Part shown: in pieces, positions 46,333-55,851 of the stretch
Layout: every line of letters begins with the position of its first letter
Position numbering within the stretch: the stretch's first letter is position 1
Assembly: GCA_903825645.1 (NCBI GenBank)
Contig: CAIKBL010000081.1
Coordinates: 40,403 to 104,402, forward strand
DNA: 64,000 nt
Source: an uncultured Pseudomonadota bacterium
GTDB lineage: Bacteria > Pseudomonadota > Gammaproteobacteria > Ga0077536
Direction: 5' to 3'
Notes under the pieces: model-generated
Seen by the model: only the letters and a program-made list of their open reading frames with translations
What the model was told of the DNA's origin: nothing
Databases searched by the model: none
Position numbers and translations under genes: made by a program

Positions 46333-47378
46333 TTCTGTGACTCCAGACGTTTACCAAAAATCACCGCATTGGGTTGGTTTTCGAGGGCGTCAGCAAGTGC
46401 ATGCACCGCACGCGCGGCGCCTGCGAGTTCCTGCAAGACGTCACGCAGTTCATGACCAGTCGCTGAGGTTGGCCGCGTCACTGATTCGAGACTAGCCATC
46501 GTTTGCTTGGTCTGAGCGAGTGCCGCTTCGGCTTCGCGCGCGGCATGATCCAGATCAGCAACCAGCCGCGCACCATCGCCGGCCGCAAGCTTGTCAAACG
46601 TACCCAGTGTGCGGCCGGCTGTCGCTACCACCGGCTCAAGCGCATGCGTTATTCGATCGAGGCTGACGAGCAGTGGAGTCATCTGCTGGTCTGTGCGGGT
46701 TGCAAGCGTATGAACATCTTCCAGTGTCGCCGAAAATTGTGCCGGTAGATGTTGGAGTTCGGGCGAATTCAGCAGTCGATTCGCGCCGGAGAGCGTTCCC
46801 TGTAAAGCCGCCAACATGTTCTCCAACGGCAGTTTTTCGAGCTTTTCGAGAACCTGTCGGACGGTTGTCTGGGCCTTTTGCAGCACGGTCGGCACCGTCG
46901 GGATCTCCCGTCGACCCGTCACGGCGTCGATGCGCGGCGAGTCCGGCAGCGGCACATCCGAATAAAAATCGAGTTGTACAAACAACTGCCCCGTCACCAG
47001 ACTTTCGGACTGCAGTTGCCCCCGCAGACCATGCTCGACGAGCTTTTTGATCGGATCGCCCTGCTCGTCCGCACTTGCGCTGGTCTTGAAATACGCGCCA
47101 GGCGCCGTCAAGTCTACATAGACCGGGATTTTGACTTCCAAGGAAGTCGGGTCCAGTCGAGTCGTGATCGACGTCACCTCACCAATTTTGACGCCACGAA
47201 ACTTGACAGAAGCGCCGACGCTAAGCCCTTGGACATCGCCTTCAAAATACAGCACGCAGGCAATAGTTTTTTGAAAAAACTTACCTGATCCGAAGAGCAA
47301 GACACCGATCACGACGAGGCAAACGGCACCCACAATGAAGCCGCCTATAACTGCCGGATTCGTTTTGTTACGCATCAA
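46329..47378 (-). CDS. MCE/MlaD-domain protein
   Basis: The 349-aa protein has an N-terminal membrane anchor (VIGGFIVGAVCLVVIGVLLFG), one MCE domain (YFEGDVQGLSVGASVKFRGVKIGEV) and a long helical tail. MCE proteins form hexameric tunnels that carry phospholipids or hydrophobic solutes across the periplasm. The second Met (MRNKTNPAV) is the likely start. It overlaps both neighbours, a tight operon. Confidence 0.88.
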   Translation of the reverse strand: MMRNKTNPAVIGGFIVGAVCLVVIGVLLFGSGKFFQKTIACVLYFEGDVQGLSVGASVKFRGVKIGEVTSITTRLDPTSLEVKIPVYVDLTAPGAYFKTSASADEQGDPIKKLVEHGLRGQLQSESLVTGQLFVQLDFYSDVPLPDSPRIDAVTGRREIPTVPTVLQKAQTTVRQVLEKLEKLPLENMLAALQGTLSGANRLLNSPELQHLPAQFSATLEDVHTLATRTDQQMTPLLVSLDRITHALEPVVATAGRTLGTFDKLAAGDGARLVADLDHAAREAEAALAQTKQTMASLESVTRPTSATGHELRDVLQELAGAARAVHALADALENQPNAVIFGKRLESQK

Positions 47379-48154
47379 GTCATCTCGCCACGGGTGAGAA
47401 ATCGTCGGACTTTGGGATCGCCACCTGCAGACAACATTTCCTGCGGTGTCCCGCGTGCCACCAAGGTTCGACGTTCCGCATCTAGAAAAATCCCGTTAGT
47501 TCCGATCGCAAAAATACTCGGCAGTTCATGCGTGACGATAACGACTGTTGCCCCCAAGCTCGACTGCAATTCGACAATCAGTTCATCCAGCCGACGCGAG
47601 CTCAGTGGGTCAAGACCCGCCGATGGCTCGTCAAAAAAAAGAATTTCAGGATCAAGCGCCATCGCCCGCGCCAAGCCAGCCCGCTTCTGCATCCCGCCGC
47701 TGATCTCCGAGGGATAATAGTCCTCGAAACCGGCCAATCCGACCAAGGCCAGCTTAATCGCCGCGAGCTCCCGGATCTCTTCGTCGCCAAGGTTGGTGTA
47801 TTGCTCGAGCGTAAGCGCAATATTCTCGGACAAGGTCATGGAGCTCCACAACGCACCTTGTTGGTACATCACCCCGAAACTCCGCAGGCGCGCCGCCCGC
47901 GCCGTCTCGGACGCTAGGAGGAAATCCTCCCCGCTGTAACAAATTTGGCCGCTTTGGGGCGCTTGCAAGCCAATCATATGCCTGAGCAGGGTACTTTTGC
48001 CGCACCCGCTATCGCCCATAATGACAAAAATATCGCCCCGATTGATCGTGAAGGTCAGACCCCGCTGAACCACAAAATCGCCGTAAGCCATGGTGAGATC
48101 TCGGACCTCGACGTGCGCCACCGGCGTCTTCCCATTACCAGCCGAGGATGTCAT
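47375..48154 (-). CDS. ABC transporter ATPase, MlaF-like
   Basis: The 259-aa ATPase has Walker A GDSGCGKST, signature SGGMQKRAGLARAM, Walker B EILFFDEPSAGLD and the switch histidine VIVTHELPS. It energises the Mce transporter whose permease is the adjoining MlaE-like protein. Its start overlaps the permease gene by 20 bp and its stop overlaps the MCE gene by ATGA. Confidence 0.9.
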   Translation of the reverse strand: MTSSAGNGKTPVAHVEVRDLTMAYGDFVVQRGLTFTINRGDIFVIMGDSGCGKSTLLRHMIGLQAPQSGQICYSGEDFLLASETARAARLRSFGVMYQQGALWSSMTLSENIALTLEQYTNLGDEEIRELAAIKLALVGLAGFEDYYPSEISGGMQKRAGLARAMALDPEILFFDEPSAGLDPLSSRRLDELIVELQSSLGATVVIVTHELPSIFAIGTNGIFLDAERRTLVARGTPQEMLSAGGDPKVRRFLTRGEMT

Positions 48155-49292
48155 AAATCACCGTCAACGTGGCATCCACCACAATAATCCAAACAATCCC
48201 CGTCACGACTGCAGAGGTTGCCGCATCGCCAACGGCCGCCGCACTGCGGCCACACTGCATTCCCCGCAAACACCCCGCAAGCGCGACAAGCACGCCGAAA
48301 AACACGGCTTTTAGCAACCCCAGGCCGAACTGCGCTAACGACAAAGCCGCGATTGTTTGGTCATAGTATTGCGAGATCCCGAGTCCAAACGAACTGACAG
48401 CGACAAAGCCGCCGCCAAGAATGCCGAGCAAATCGGCGTAAAGGCAAAGCAGCGGGACCATGAGGATGAGGGCCAACATGCGCGGCAGTACGAGGAAATC
48501 GATGGGCGAAAATCCGCTGGTTTGAAGCGCGTCGATCTCCTCACCGACGGTCATTGTGCCGATTTGAGCCGCAAACGCAGCCCCGGTCCGTCCTGCCATG
48601 ATGATCGCCGTCATCATGGCGCCCATTTCTCTCGCCATCCCCAAACCCACGAGATTGGCGACGAAGATCTGTGCCCCAAACTGTCGCAATTGAACAGCCC
48701 CGACATAGGCCAGGATCATCCCTACCAAAAAGCTGATCAGGGACACAATCGGCAAGGCTTCGGCACCGCATTGTTGAAGGATGAGTAAGAAATCGGCCGA
48801 CCGAAAGCGGGCCTGCCCCCGTAGCAAGCGTCCAAACGAAAAGGTCATCTCGCCGATAAAAATCAGTAATGCGCGACCGCCGGCAAAGCTCGCTTGCGCC
48901 GTCTGCCCGATGCGCGCGAGCCAGGTGACCGGGACCGTCTCGCGGCGGGATCCCTGCCGCTCCGGCACTGCAGTGCTAAGTTGGAGCAAGCGCCTGACGC
49001 CGTCGGGCAGATCTGTATCGTCGAACAGGACTCCGGCCTGTTCGGTCTCTCGGCGAAGCCGATTGAGTCCGACAAGCAATAACGAATCCCAACCGCCCAG
49101 CTCGTGGCAATCAAAACGCAGCCGCGCCATTCCCTTGAGTGCGGCTTGAACGTCGGTGAGGACTGGCAAGCCGGCGGCGACAGTCCAAGTTCCGATAAGC
49201 CGCAGGCAAAGGACATCCGGTTCCGGGCGAGACAGACTAAACGTACAGGAGGAAGACATCTGCGTGTTGGCCTGAATGGAGACAAAACTCAT
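48135..49292 (-). CDS. MlaE-family permease with N-terminal STAS-like domain
   Basis: The 385-aa protein combines a cytosolic STAS/MlaB-like domain (about 1-115, [22 protein letters not shown]) with an MlaE permease containing MARE...[18 protein letters not shown] and five hydrophobic segments. In E. coli MlaB and MlaE are separate, so this fusion replaces mlaB. It forms the membrane core of the system. A second possible start is [10 protein letters not shown]. It is the first gene of the operon. Confidence 0.88.
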   Translation of the reverse strand: MSFVSIQANTQMSSSCTFSLSRPEPDVLCLRLIGTWTVAAGLPVLTDVQAALKGMARLRFDCHELGGWDSLLLVGLNRLRRETEQAGVLFDDTDLPDGVRRLLQLSTAVPERQGSRRETVPVTWLARIGQTAQASFAGGRALLIFIGEMTFSFGRLLRGQARFRSADFLLILQQCGAEALPIVSLISFLVGMILAYVGAVQLRQFGAQIFVANLVGLGMAREMGAMMTAIIMAGRTGAAFAAQIGTMTVGEEIDALQTSGFSPIDFLVLPRMLALILMVPLLCLYADLLGILGGGFVAVSSFGLGISQYYDQTIAALSLAQFGLGLLKAVFFGVLVALAGCLRGMQCGRSAAAVGDAATSAVVTGIVWIIVVDATLTVIYDILGW

Positions 49293-49479
49293 GGCGCGGA
49301 CCGTTCGTCACGTCGGGGCTGACCAGTCCACCTGTCGCCTCGACCCCGACGACGCCCTAGGGGATCATCATGGACCCGCTGCCCGATGTTCGCTATCGTA
49401 TCAGCGCGGCTGGTCGCGTTGCCACTCGCAACCCTGCGCCTGTTGTGGCGCCCGGCCCTCCAGTTCAGAGACCCAAACC

Positions 49480-50040
49480 ATGTCCAAAATTCCAGATCTC
49501 GAAATCGTACGTCAGTTACTGTCCTCGATCGGCGAAGATCCGGATCGTGAGGGATTGCGCGAAACACCCGCCCGATTTCTCAAAGCGTGGGCTGAGTATA
49601 CCCGTGGGTACAGTGAAAAGCCGGAGGACCTTCTTAAGGTTTTTGAAGATGGTGCGCAGAGCGTCGATGAGATGGTGATCGTGCGAGATATCCCCGTTTA
49701 CTCGCTCTGCGAACATCACCTTGCTCCTTTTTTTGGCAAAGCCCACATCGGCTATGTGCCCAGTCGCCGGATTCTGGGGTTGTCAAAAATCTCGAGACTC
49801 GTCGAGGTCTTCGCGCGTCGCTTGCAAGTCCAGGAGCGTCTGACCAATCAGATTGCCGACGCATTGGAAACCCACTTGCAGCCGCTCGGCGTAGCCGTAG
49901 TAATCGAATGCCGCCACATGTGTATGGAGTCGCGGGGCGTGCGCCACTCGGGCACCACCACGGTAACCTCGGCGCTGCGAGGCTCCATCAAAAATAACGC
50001 TGACACCCGCCGGGAGTTTCTGGCATTGATAGGCCACTGA
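49480..50040 (+). CDS. folE: GTP cyclohydrolase I
   Basis: The 186-aa protein contains zinc ligands and catalytic residues [19 protein letters not shown] and [26 protein letters not shown]. It converts GTP to 7,8-dihydroneopterin triphosphate, the first step to folate or tetrahydropterin. The tracked ORF starts at 49276, inside the permease gene of the other strand; ATG 49480 ([20 protein letters not shown]) is the family start. Monocistronic. Confidence 0.95.
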   Translation: MSKIPDLEIVRQLLSSIGEDPDREGLRETPARFLKAWAEYTRGYSEKPEDLLKVFEDGAQSVDEMVIVRDIPVYSLCEHHLAPFFGKAHIGYVPSRRILGLSKISRLVEVFARRLQVQERLTNQIADALETHLQPLGVAVVIECRHMCMESRGVRHSGTTTVTSALRGSIKNNADTRREFLALIGH

Positions 50041-50065
50041 GGTCTTGCCGACAGCGCAAGCAGAC

Positions 50066-50923
50066 TCAACGCAGCAGCGGGGATAGACCCGCTATGTCGG
50101 CCGGGGTGAGCGCAAAGTCAAAAATCTCGAGATCCTCGCGCAGGTGCAATCGAGACTGCGTACCGGTCAGCGGCACGATCTCCATTTGCGTTAAATATCG
50201 GAACAAGATCTGCGCCGGGCTGCGTCGATAACGCGCAGCAAGTGCGCGGAGACGCGCATGCCCGAGCAACTGCGGATTCGCCGTGAGCGTCCAGAAGCTT
50301 TGGTAGACCACACCGTGCTGGCGGCAGAACGCGCGCAGCGCGACATCGTAGCCGGTGCGCGCGTGAAAACGATTCTGCAATACCGCCGGTTTGATCCGCG
50401 CACGCGCAAAAAGTGCCGCAAACCAGTGAAGATCTGTGCAGTTACTGATCCCGATCAGACGCGTATCTCCGGCGTCGCAAAGCGTCTCCATCGTCTGCCA
50501 CACCTCCGCCATTTCAGTCTCGTTCAGTAGCGGGGAGTGCAACAAAAGCGCGTCCACGTAATCAACCTGCAGCTGCGCAAGCGACGTTTCCATCGACTGC
50601 CTCACTTGCGCGGCCGGACGGGCCTCAGCCGCATAGGGGACATTGACGAGATCATGGCCGGCCAATGGGGTGAATTTCGTCTGTACGTAGAGAGACGCCC
50701 GGGACAGTCCCCGCTCCACGGCGTCGACGAGCGCCGCACCGACCGCCGCCTGCGCATAGTGTTTGGGTTGGCAGGCGGTATCGATGCCACGAAATCCAGC
50801 GGCAAGCGCCGCTGTGACCAGCATCGTTGTCCGCTCCCGCTTCCAGGCCGTGCCGTAGAGCATTTGGGGCATCGCCACACCCTGCGGGGTGATGACGTTG
50901 GGGATTTTCGGGAGATCAACCAT
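50066..50923 (-). CDS. Aldo/keto reductase
   Basis: The 285-aa TIM-barrel protein has MLYGTAWKRERTTMLVTAALAAGFRGIDTA, YVQTKFTPLAG, VDYVDALLLHSP and DTRLIGISNCTDLHWF. The catalytic Tyr seems to be in KHYAQAAVGAALVDAV, where the usual Asp-Tyr pair is altered (QPKHYAQ follows DTAC). It should reduce carbonyl compounds with NADPH. The tracked start at 50992 is 23 residues too long. Its stop converges with folE. Confidence 0.85.
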   Translation of the reverse strand: MVDLPKIPNVITPQGVAMPQMLYGTAWKRERTTMLVTAALAAGFRGIDTACQPKHYAQAAVGAALVDAVERGLSRASLYVQTKFTPLAGHDLVNVPYAAEARPAAQVRQSMETSLAQLQVDYVDALLLHSPLLNETEMAEVWQTMETLCDAGDTRLIGISNCTDLHWFAALFARARIKPAVLQNRFHARTGYDVALRAFCRQHGVVYQSFWTLTANPQLLGHARLRALAARYRRSPAQILFRYLTQMEIVPLTGTQSRLHLREDLEIFDFALTPADIAGLSPLLR

Positions 50924-51087
50924 AAGTCTGTTCTGTGCCCTGTTTCCAGACGTGCGCGTTTTCGAGGCAAACACACTGTCACCGGTCTGCATGGGCCGGT
51001 ATCATGTCACAGTGCCGTTTTCACCCACGCTTCCAGCTGAGCGCTCAGAACAGGTTGCGTGGAACATGACCTTTCCGGAACAGCCAG

Positions 51088-52305
51088 TTGGACAAATCTG
51101 AACTTCTCAATCAATTGCGGATCGAACGATCACCGCCCCCGCCCACTCGTTGGCGCTGGGCGGGGGTAGCACTCTGCGTTCTCGCCGCCGGCGCTTACTT
51201 GTCCTTCCGACTGCTCCGCCCAGTGCGCAGCGTACGGGTCGTCGAAGCCCAAGTCGCAACTGCCCTCAAGTCTGACTCCGCGGTACTTGACGCTACCGGT
51301 TATGTCACCGCACGACGTCAGGCGACCGTCTCGGCAAAAATTACCGGACGTGTGGAGGAGATCTTCATCGAAGAAGGCCAGGTAGTTGCTGCCGGTGCGG
51401 TCATGGCACGGCTTGATCCAATCGATGCTCAGGCCCAACTGGGATTTGCCCACGCACAAGTCGCCGCCGCCCAAGCGTTGTTGGCCGATTTGCGCGTCCA
51501 AGCGGCACAGGCAAAGCGTGACGCCGAACGCCAGCGCACGCTGGCACGGCGCCAACTCACGAGCACACAGATAGCAGAGACCGCCCAATTGCAGGTTGAT
51601 TCGCTCGCCGCCCGCATCGATAGCCAGCGCCGACAAGTCACGGTTGCCGAACGCGCCGTCACTGTGGCCGAAGTGGGCCTCGACAATACTATCGTCCGGG
51701 CGCCGTTTGCCGGTGTCGTGACCGTGAAAGCGGCACAGCCTGGCGAGATCGTCTCCCCCATGTCGGCCGGCGGCGGCTTCACCCGCACGGGGATCGGCAC
51801 CCTCGTCGATATGGACTCACTCGAAATTGAAGTCGACGTGAACGAAGCCTACATCAGTCGGGTAGAACCGCGGCAGCCCGTCAGCGCCGTATTGAATGCC
51901 TACCCGACGTGGAACATTCCTGCGCACGTGATCACAATCATACCCGCGGCTGATCGCAGTAAAGCGACTGTAAAGGTCAGAATTGCCATCGATATCCGCG
52001 ATCTCAGGATCGTACCCGACATGGGGATCCGAGTGAGTTTTCTTGAAGATCCGAAAAAACCCAGCCCGACCCCGGTCCCCCTTCCGGGTGTCATGGTGCC
52101 CGCCGATGCCCTTGTGCACACCGACGAGGGCACCGTCGCTTTCCTCCTCGAGGGCGAACATGTTCGGCGTCAACAGGTGACGTTAGGACAGACTTTGGGT
52201 TCGCAACGTCAAATTTTAAGCGGGATCCCACCCCATGCCCGAGTCGTAAGCGCTCCCCCCGCGGGACTCACCGACGGCCAGCGGATCATCTTGGACGCGC
52301 GATGA
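51088..52305 (+). CDS. Periplasmic adaptor (HlyD/MacA-like membrane fusion protein)
   Basis: The 405-aa protein has an N-terminal membrane anchor (WAGVALCVLAAGAYLSFRLL), a biotinyl-lipoyl-like barrel (TVSAKITGRVEEIFIEEGQVV), an alpha-hairpin and the second lipoyl half (TIVRAPFAGVVTVKAAQPGEIV). It bridges the ABC pump to the outer membrane. Start is TTG with GGAA upstream. It overlaps the ATPase gene by 4 bp (ATGA). Confidence 0.88.
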   Translation: MDKSELLNQLRIERSPPPPTRWRWAGVALCVLAAGAYLSFRLLRPVRSVRVVEAQVATALKSDSAVLDATGYVTARRQATVSAKITGRVEEIFIEEGQVVAAGAVMARLDPIDAQAQLGFAHAQVAAAQALLADLRVQAAQAKRDAERQRTLARRQLTSTQIAETAQLQVDSLAARIDSQRRQVTVAERAVTVAEVGLDNTIVRAPFAGVVTVKAAQPGEIVSPMSAGGGFTRTGIGTLVDMDSLEIEVDVNEAYISRVEPRQPVSAVLNAYPTWNIPAHVITIIPAADRSKATVKVRIAIDIRDLRIVPDMGIRVSFLEDPKKPSPTPVPLPGVMVPADALVHTDEGTVAFLLEGEHVRRQQVTLGQTLGSQRQILSGIPPHARVVSAPPAGLTDGQRIILDAR

Positions 52306-53015
52306 CAGTTGATCCCCCATTACCAACGGCGATGGTCGTCATGCGGGGTATCACAAAAGCCTACCAGCGGGGAAACCAGCCGGTCGAGGTGCTGCATGAC
52401 ATTGATCTCGACATCCCGAAGGGAGATTTCGTTGCGCTGATGGGCCCCTCAGGATCTGGCAAAACAACGCTGCTTAACCTCATCGGCGGACTGGACAAGC
52501 CGACCAGCGGCACGGTGACCGTAGCGGGCCGCAGGCTCGACCAACTGACGAGCGGCGAATTGGCGCACTGGCGCTCGACGAGCGTGGGCTTCGTCTTCCA
52601 ATTCTACAACCTGTTGCCGATGCTTTCGGCCCAGAAAAATGTCGAACTTCCGCTGCTCTTAACCCCGCTCAGCGGCGCAGAGCGGCGGCGCCACGCCAGC
52701 ATTGCGCTTGAACTGGTCGGCTTAGCGGGGCGCGCCCGACATCGTCCCCAAGAGCTCTCCGGGGGAGAGGAGCAACGTGTGGCCATCGCGCGAGCGCTTG
52801 TTTCAGATCCCCAATTACTGGTATGCGATGAGCCAACCGGCGATCTTGATCGGCACACGGCCGACGAAATTTTATCCCTGCTCCAAATGCTAAATGCAGA
52901 GTTTGGTAAATCCATCGTGATGGTCACGCATGATCCTAGAGCGGCCGAGTACGCCCGGCATCAGATACATCTGGATAAGGGGATCTTGGTCCCCGCGCCC
53001 ACGCACGGCGCCTGA
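52302..53015 (+). CDS. ABC transporter ATPase, MacB/LolD-like
   Basis: The 237-aa ATPase has Walker [10 protein letters not shown], signature [15 protein letters not shown] (usual form LSGGQQQR), Walker [12 protein letters not shown] and [13 protein letters not shown]. It pairs with the two FtsX-type permeases that follow and the adaptor before. The glutamate substitution in the signature is common in this subfamily, so it is likely active. Confidence 0.9.
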   Translation: MTVDPPLPTAMVVMRGITKAYQRGNQPVEVLHDIDLDIPKGDFVALMGPSGSGKTTLLNLIGGLDKPTSGTVTVAGRRLDQLTSGELAHWRSTSVGFVFQFYNLLPMLSAQKNVELPLLLTPLSGAERRRHASIALELVGLAGRARHRPQELSGGEEQRVAIARALVSDPQLLVCDEPTGDLDRHTADEILSLLQMLNAEFGKSIVMVTHDPRAAEYARHQIHLDKGILVPAPTHGA

Positions 53016-53020
53016 TCGAC

Positions 53021-54184
53021 ATGGGATACCTGGGTCTTGTGTTTGCCGGTCTTTTTCACAAGCCTAGCCGGACCGCCTTGACCCTGCTGTCAATTGTGAC
53101 CGCGTTTACGCTATTCGGCTTTCTCGATGGGATACGCCTGGTATTTTCGCGCGCGGCCGATAACTCGGGGACCGACCGGCTGATCGTGACCTCGCGGCTA
53201 TCGATCATCCAACCCCTGCCGATTGCGCATCGAAACCGTATTGCGCAGATCCCTGGCGTCGCACAAATTGCCTACGCCAACTGGTTTGGAGGCATTTATC
53301 AGGATCGTCGCAATTTCTTTCCGAATATCGCGGTCACGCCCGTCGAATTTTTGGCCATTCATCCTGAAATTGTGCTGAGTGATGAAGCACGCGAGGCCTT
53401 TCTGACCACCCGGACGGGCGCCCTCGTCGGCAGTGCGCTGGCGCAGAAATTTCGCTGGAAAATCGGTAACAGAATTCCACTTCAGGCCACCATTTGGCCG
53501 CAAAAATCGGGCAACAATACTTGGCTTTTTGATATTGTCGGCATCATGCGCACGCGGGACGAGCGCAATCAGCAATATGCAGGCGAAATGCTCTTCAGAT
53601 ACGACTACTTTGACGAAGGTCGGACCAACAGCCAGGGAACCGTGGGCTGGTATATTGTCAGAATAGAGGATCCCGCACTTTCAAATGAAATCGCGCTTGC
53701 CATTGACCGCTTGTTCGCGAATTCGGACAGTGAGACGAAAACGCAAAGCGAGAAAGATTTTAATCTCGCATTTGCCAAGCAGTTCGGTGACATCGGCTTG
53801 ATAGTCAGCGCCATCATGGGCGCGGTTTTTTTTACCCTGTTACTTGTGACCGGCCACACCATGACCCAGGCAATCCGCGAGCGCATTCCGCAATTGGCCG
53901 TGCTGAAAACACTGGGGTTTAGCGACGTGACACTTTTGGGCGTTGTACTCGGCGAAGCGTTTGCGATGATGTTGCTGGGTGGTTGCTTGGGCTTAGGTCT
54001 CGCGAGCATCGGCCTCCCCCTGCTCAGTGACAGTTTCGGCGGACAGTTACCACCGTTGTCGGTCAGCGCGCGCTCTTGGAGCTTAGGGATCCCTTTGATG
54101 CTGGGCCTCGGTGCGATCGTCGGTCTCCCTCCAGCGTGGCGAGCAATGCGACTCAGAATCGTCGACGCCCTGGCTGGACGCTAA
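53021..54184 (+). CDS. FtsX/MacB-like ABC permease (first)
   Basis: The 387-aa protein has one N-terminal membrane segment, a large periplasmic MacB core domain (about 50-250) and three C-terminal spans (IVSAIMGAVFFTLLLVTGHTM). ...TQAIRERIPQLAVLKTLGFS is the FtsX signature. It begins 5 bp after the ATPase. The substrate is unknown; MacB homologues export macrolides, peptides or lipids. Confidence 0.88.
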   Translation: MGYLGLVFAGLFHKPSRTALTLLSIVTAFTLFGFLDGIRLVFSRAADNSGTDRLIVTSRLSIIQPLPIAHRNRIAQIPGVAQIAYANWFGGIYQDRRNFFPNIAVTPVEFLAIHPEIVLSDEAREAFLTTRTGALVGSALAQKFRWKIGNRIPLQATIWPQKSGNNTWLFDIVGIMRTRDERNQQYAGEMLFRYDYFDEGRTNSQGTVGWYIVRIEDPALSNEIALAIDRLFANSDSETKTQSEKDFNLAFAKQFGDIGLIVSAIMGAVFFTLLLVTGHTMTQAIRERIPQLAVLKTLGFSDVTLLGVVLGEAFAMMLLGGCLGLGLASIGLPLLSDSFGGQLPPLSVSARSWSLGIPLMLGLGAIVGLPPAWRAMRLRIVDALAGR

Positions 54185-54187
54185 ATT

Positions 54188-55369
54188 ATGCAGATCCTAG
54201 GACAAATATTCGCAGTGACGCGCATGAGTCTGTTTACGCTGCCGCAACGCGGCGCCTCATCTATGGTGGTCGTGGTGGGCATCGCGGGCGTCGTCGGCGT
54301 CTTGGTTGCGTTACTCGCGATGCGTGACGGTTTTCAGAAAACCCTCGGTGCCACCGGTCGGGAGGATGAGGTTATCGTTCTGCGTGGCGGATCCAACTCG
54401 GAAATTTCCAGCCAGCTTTCCCGCGAAGAAATCAGGCTGGTGGCGCAAGCGCCGGGGATCCTCAGGGGGGCTGGCGGATTACCCCTTGCGTCCGCAGAAG
54501 CCGTCGTCATCGCGAATATTCCCAAGAAGGCAACCGGCACGGATGCCAATGTGCAAATCCGCGGCGTGGGCTCGCAGGCTTTTTCCCTGAGGGATACCTT
54601 TCGGCTACTCATGGGTCGCCAATTCACGGCAGGAAAACGGGAACTCATTGTCGGTCAGGGGGCACAGCGCCAATTCAGTGGTCTGGACCCCGGCAATCAG
54701 ATTTCGCTCAACAATGAGCCCTGGAAAATAGTTGGGATATTCGCAACAGATGACGCACATGATTCCGAAATTTGGGGAGACGTCGAGTCCGTCCAGGCGA
54801 CTTACCGTCGCGCCGTTTTCCAATCGGTACGTCTGAAGCTGACAGATCCCGGAGTGCTGCCCTTGCTGACGACAGCCTTGGCTGGCGATCCACGCCTGCG
54901 CGTCGATGTTCAAACCACGCGACTTTATTACGCTACCCAGTCGGAGCGCCTGCGCGATTTGATTAATTTTCTGGCCGCGACGGTTAGCGTGATCATGGGC
55001 ATCGGCGCGACTTTTGGTGCCCTGAATACCATGTACGCGGCCGTCGCGAATCGGGGGCGGGAGATCGCGATCCTGCGGGCCATCGGTTTCCGCGCATTTC
55101 CGATTGTAATTTCGGTCCTATTGGAAGGTTTACTGCTGGCCGGCGTCGGCGGCCTTTGTGGGGTTGCCGTTTCGTGGCTCATGTTCGACCAATATACCGT
55201 TTCCACCCTTGGGGCCAATTTCAGCCAAGTGGTGTTCTCCTTTTCCATTTCTTGGCCGCTCGTCCTGACCGCACTGCGCTGGGCACTGCTCATCGGTTTC
55301 GTCGGCGCGTTGTTCCCAGCCGTCGCCGCCGCCCGTCGGCCATTGACCACCGCGCTGCGCACCGTATAG
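54188..55369 (+). CDS. FtsX/MacB-like ABC permease (second)
   Basis: The 393-aa protein parallels the preceding permease: N-terminal membrane segment (SMVVVVGIAGVVGVLVALLAM), a periplasmic domain and C-terminal FtsX domain with NRGREIAILRAIGFRAFPIVISVLLEGLLLAG. Two distinct permeases with one ATPase suggest a heterodimeric mechanotransmission-type transporter. It starts 3 bp after the previous stop, completing a four-gene operon. Confidence 0.88.
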   Translation: MQILGQIFAVTRMSLFTLPQRGASSMVVVVGIAGVVGVLVALLAMRDGFQKTLGATGREDEVIVLRGGSNSEISSQLSREEIRLVAQAPGILRGAGGLPLASAEAVVIANIPKKATGTDANVQIRGVGSQAFSLRDTFRLLMGRQFTAGKRELIVGQGAQRQFSGLDPGNQISLNNEPWKIVGIFATDDAHDSEIWGDVESVQATYRRAVFQSVRLKLTDPGVLPLLTTALAGDPRLRVDVQTTRLYYATQSERLRDLINFLAATVSVIMGIGATFGALNTMYAAVANRGREIAILRAIGFRAFPIVISVLLEGLLLAGVGGLCGVAVSWLMFDQYTVSTLGANFSQVVFSFSISWPLVLTALRWALLIGFVGALFPAVAAARRPLTTALRTV

Positions 55370-55462
55370 GGCGCTGGCCCCGCGCGATACACAATCGTAC
55401 GCGGGGGTCACGAAGGTGCTACCGTCCGGAAGTCTCTCTCACTTTAAAGCAAGGAATTCGGC

Positions 55463-55600
55463 ATGGCCAAAGGGCAGAAGCGCAGTGGTCGGGAACCTAA
55501 AAAACCCAAGCAGGTGAAGAAAGCCTCCGCGCCGGCGGCGTCCCCCTTCGCGGTATCCGGCACGCCACGTACCCCAGGGGCGCGTAGCGGTAGTCGCTAG
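55463..55600 (+). CDS. Small basic protein, 45 aa (not in ORF track)
   Basis: An ATG with AAGGAA about 8 bases upstream opens MAKGQKRSGREPKKPKQVKK and ends GTPRTPGARSGSR, followed by TAG. The protein is lysine/arginine-rich and has no hydrophobic segment. Short basic proteins beginning MAKGQxRSxRExKKPK are widespread in proteobacteria and of unknown role; nucleic-acid binding is a possibility. It is located alone between the ABC operon and rhlB. Confidence 0.7.
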   Translation: MAKGQKRSGREPKKPKQVKKASAPAASPFAVSGTPRTPGARSGSR

Positions 55601-55851
55601 CGTCTGTTCAAGAAGAGCCTCGGGCGGGCGCGCGGCTGTGCGCCCGAACCGGAAAACAGAGAACTACCGGCCTTCCAGTCCCCGCGCAGCCCCCAAATAG
55701 CCCCCTACCCGATTATCCTTAGGCCAATCAGGCGCAATTCACGCCGCTCGACAGGTATCCGACATATACTCTGGACTCGAGGTGCGGCCGGGATGTCCCC
55801 CATGGGACCCACATAAAGGCGCCATCTCTTTCTCCGAGACCAGGAAATAAC

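Noticed and set aside
49276-49479. Upstream extension of folE
   Set aside because: The added 68 residues overlap the permease gene on the other strand and are not conserved in type; the start at 49480 fits the family.
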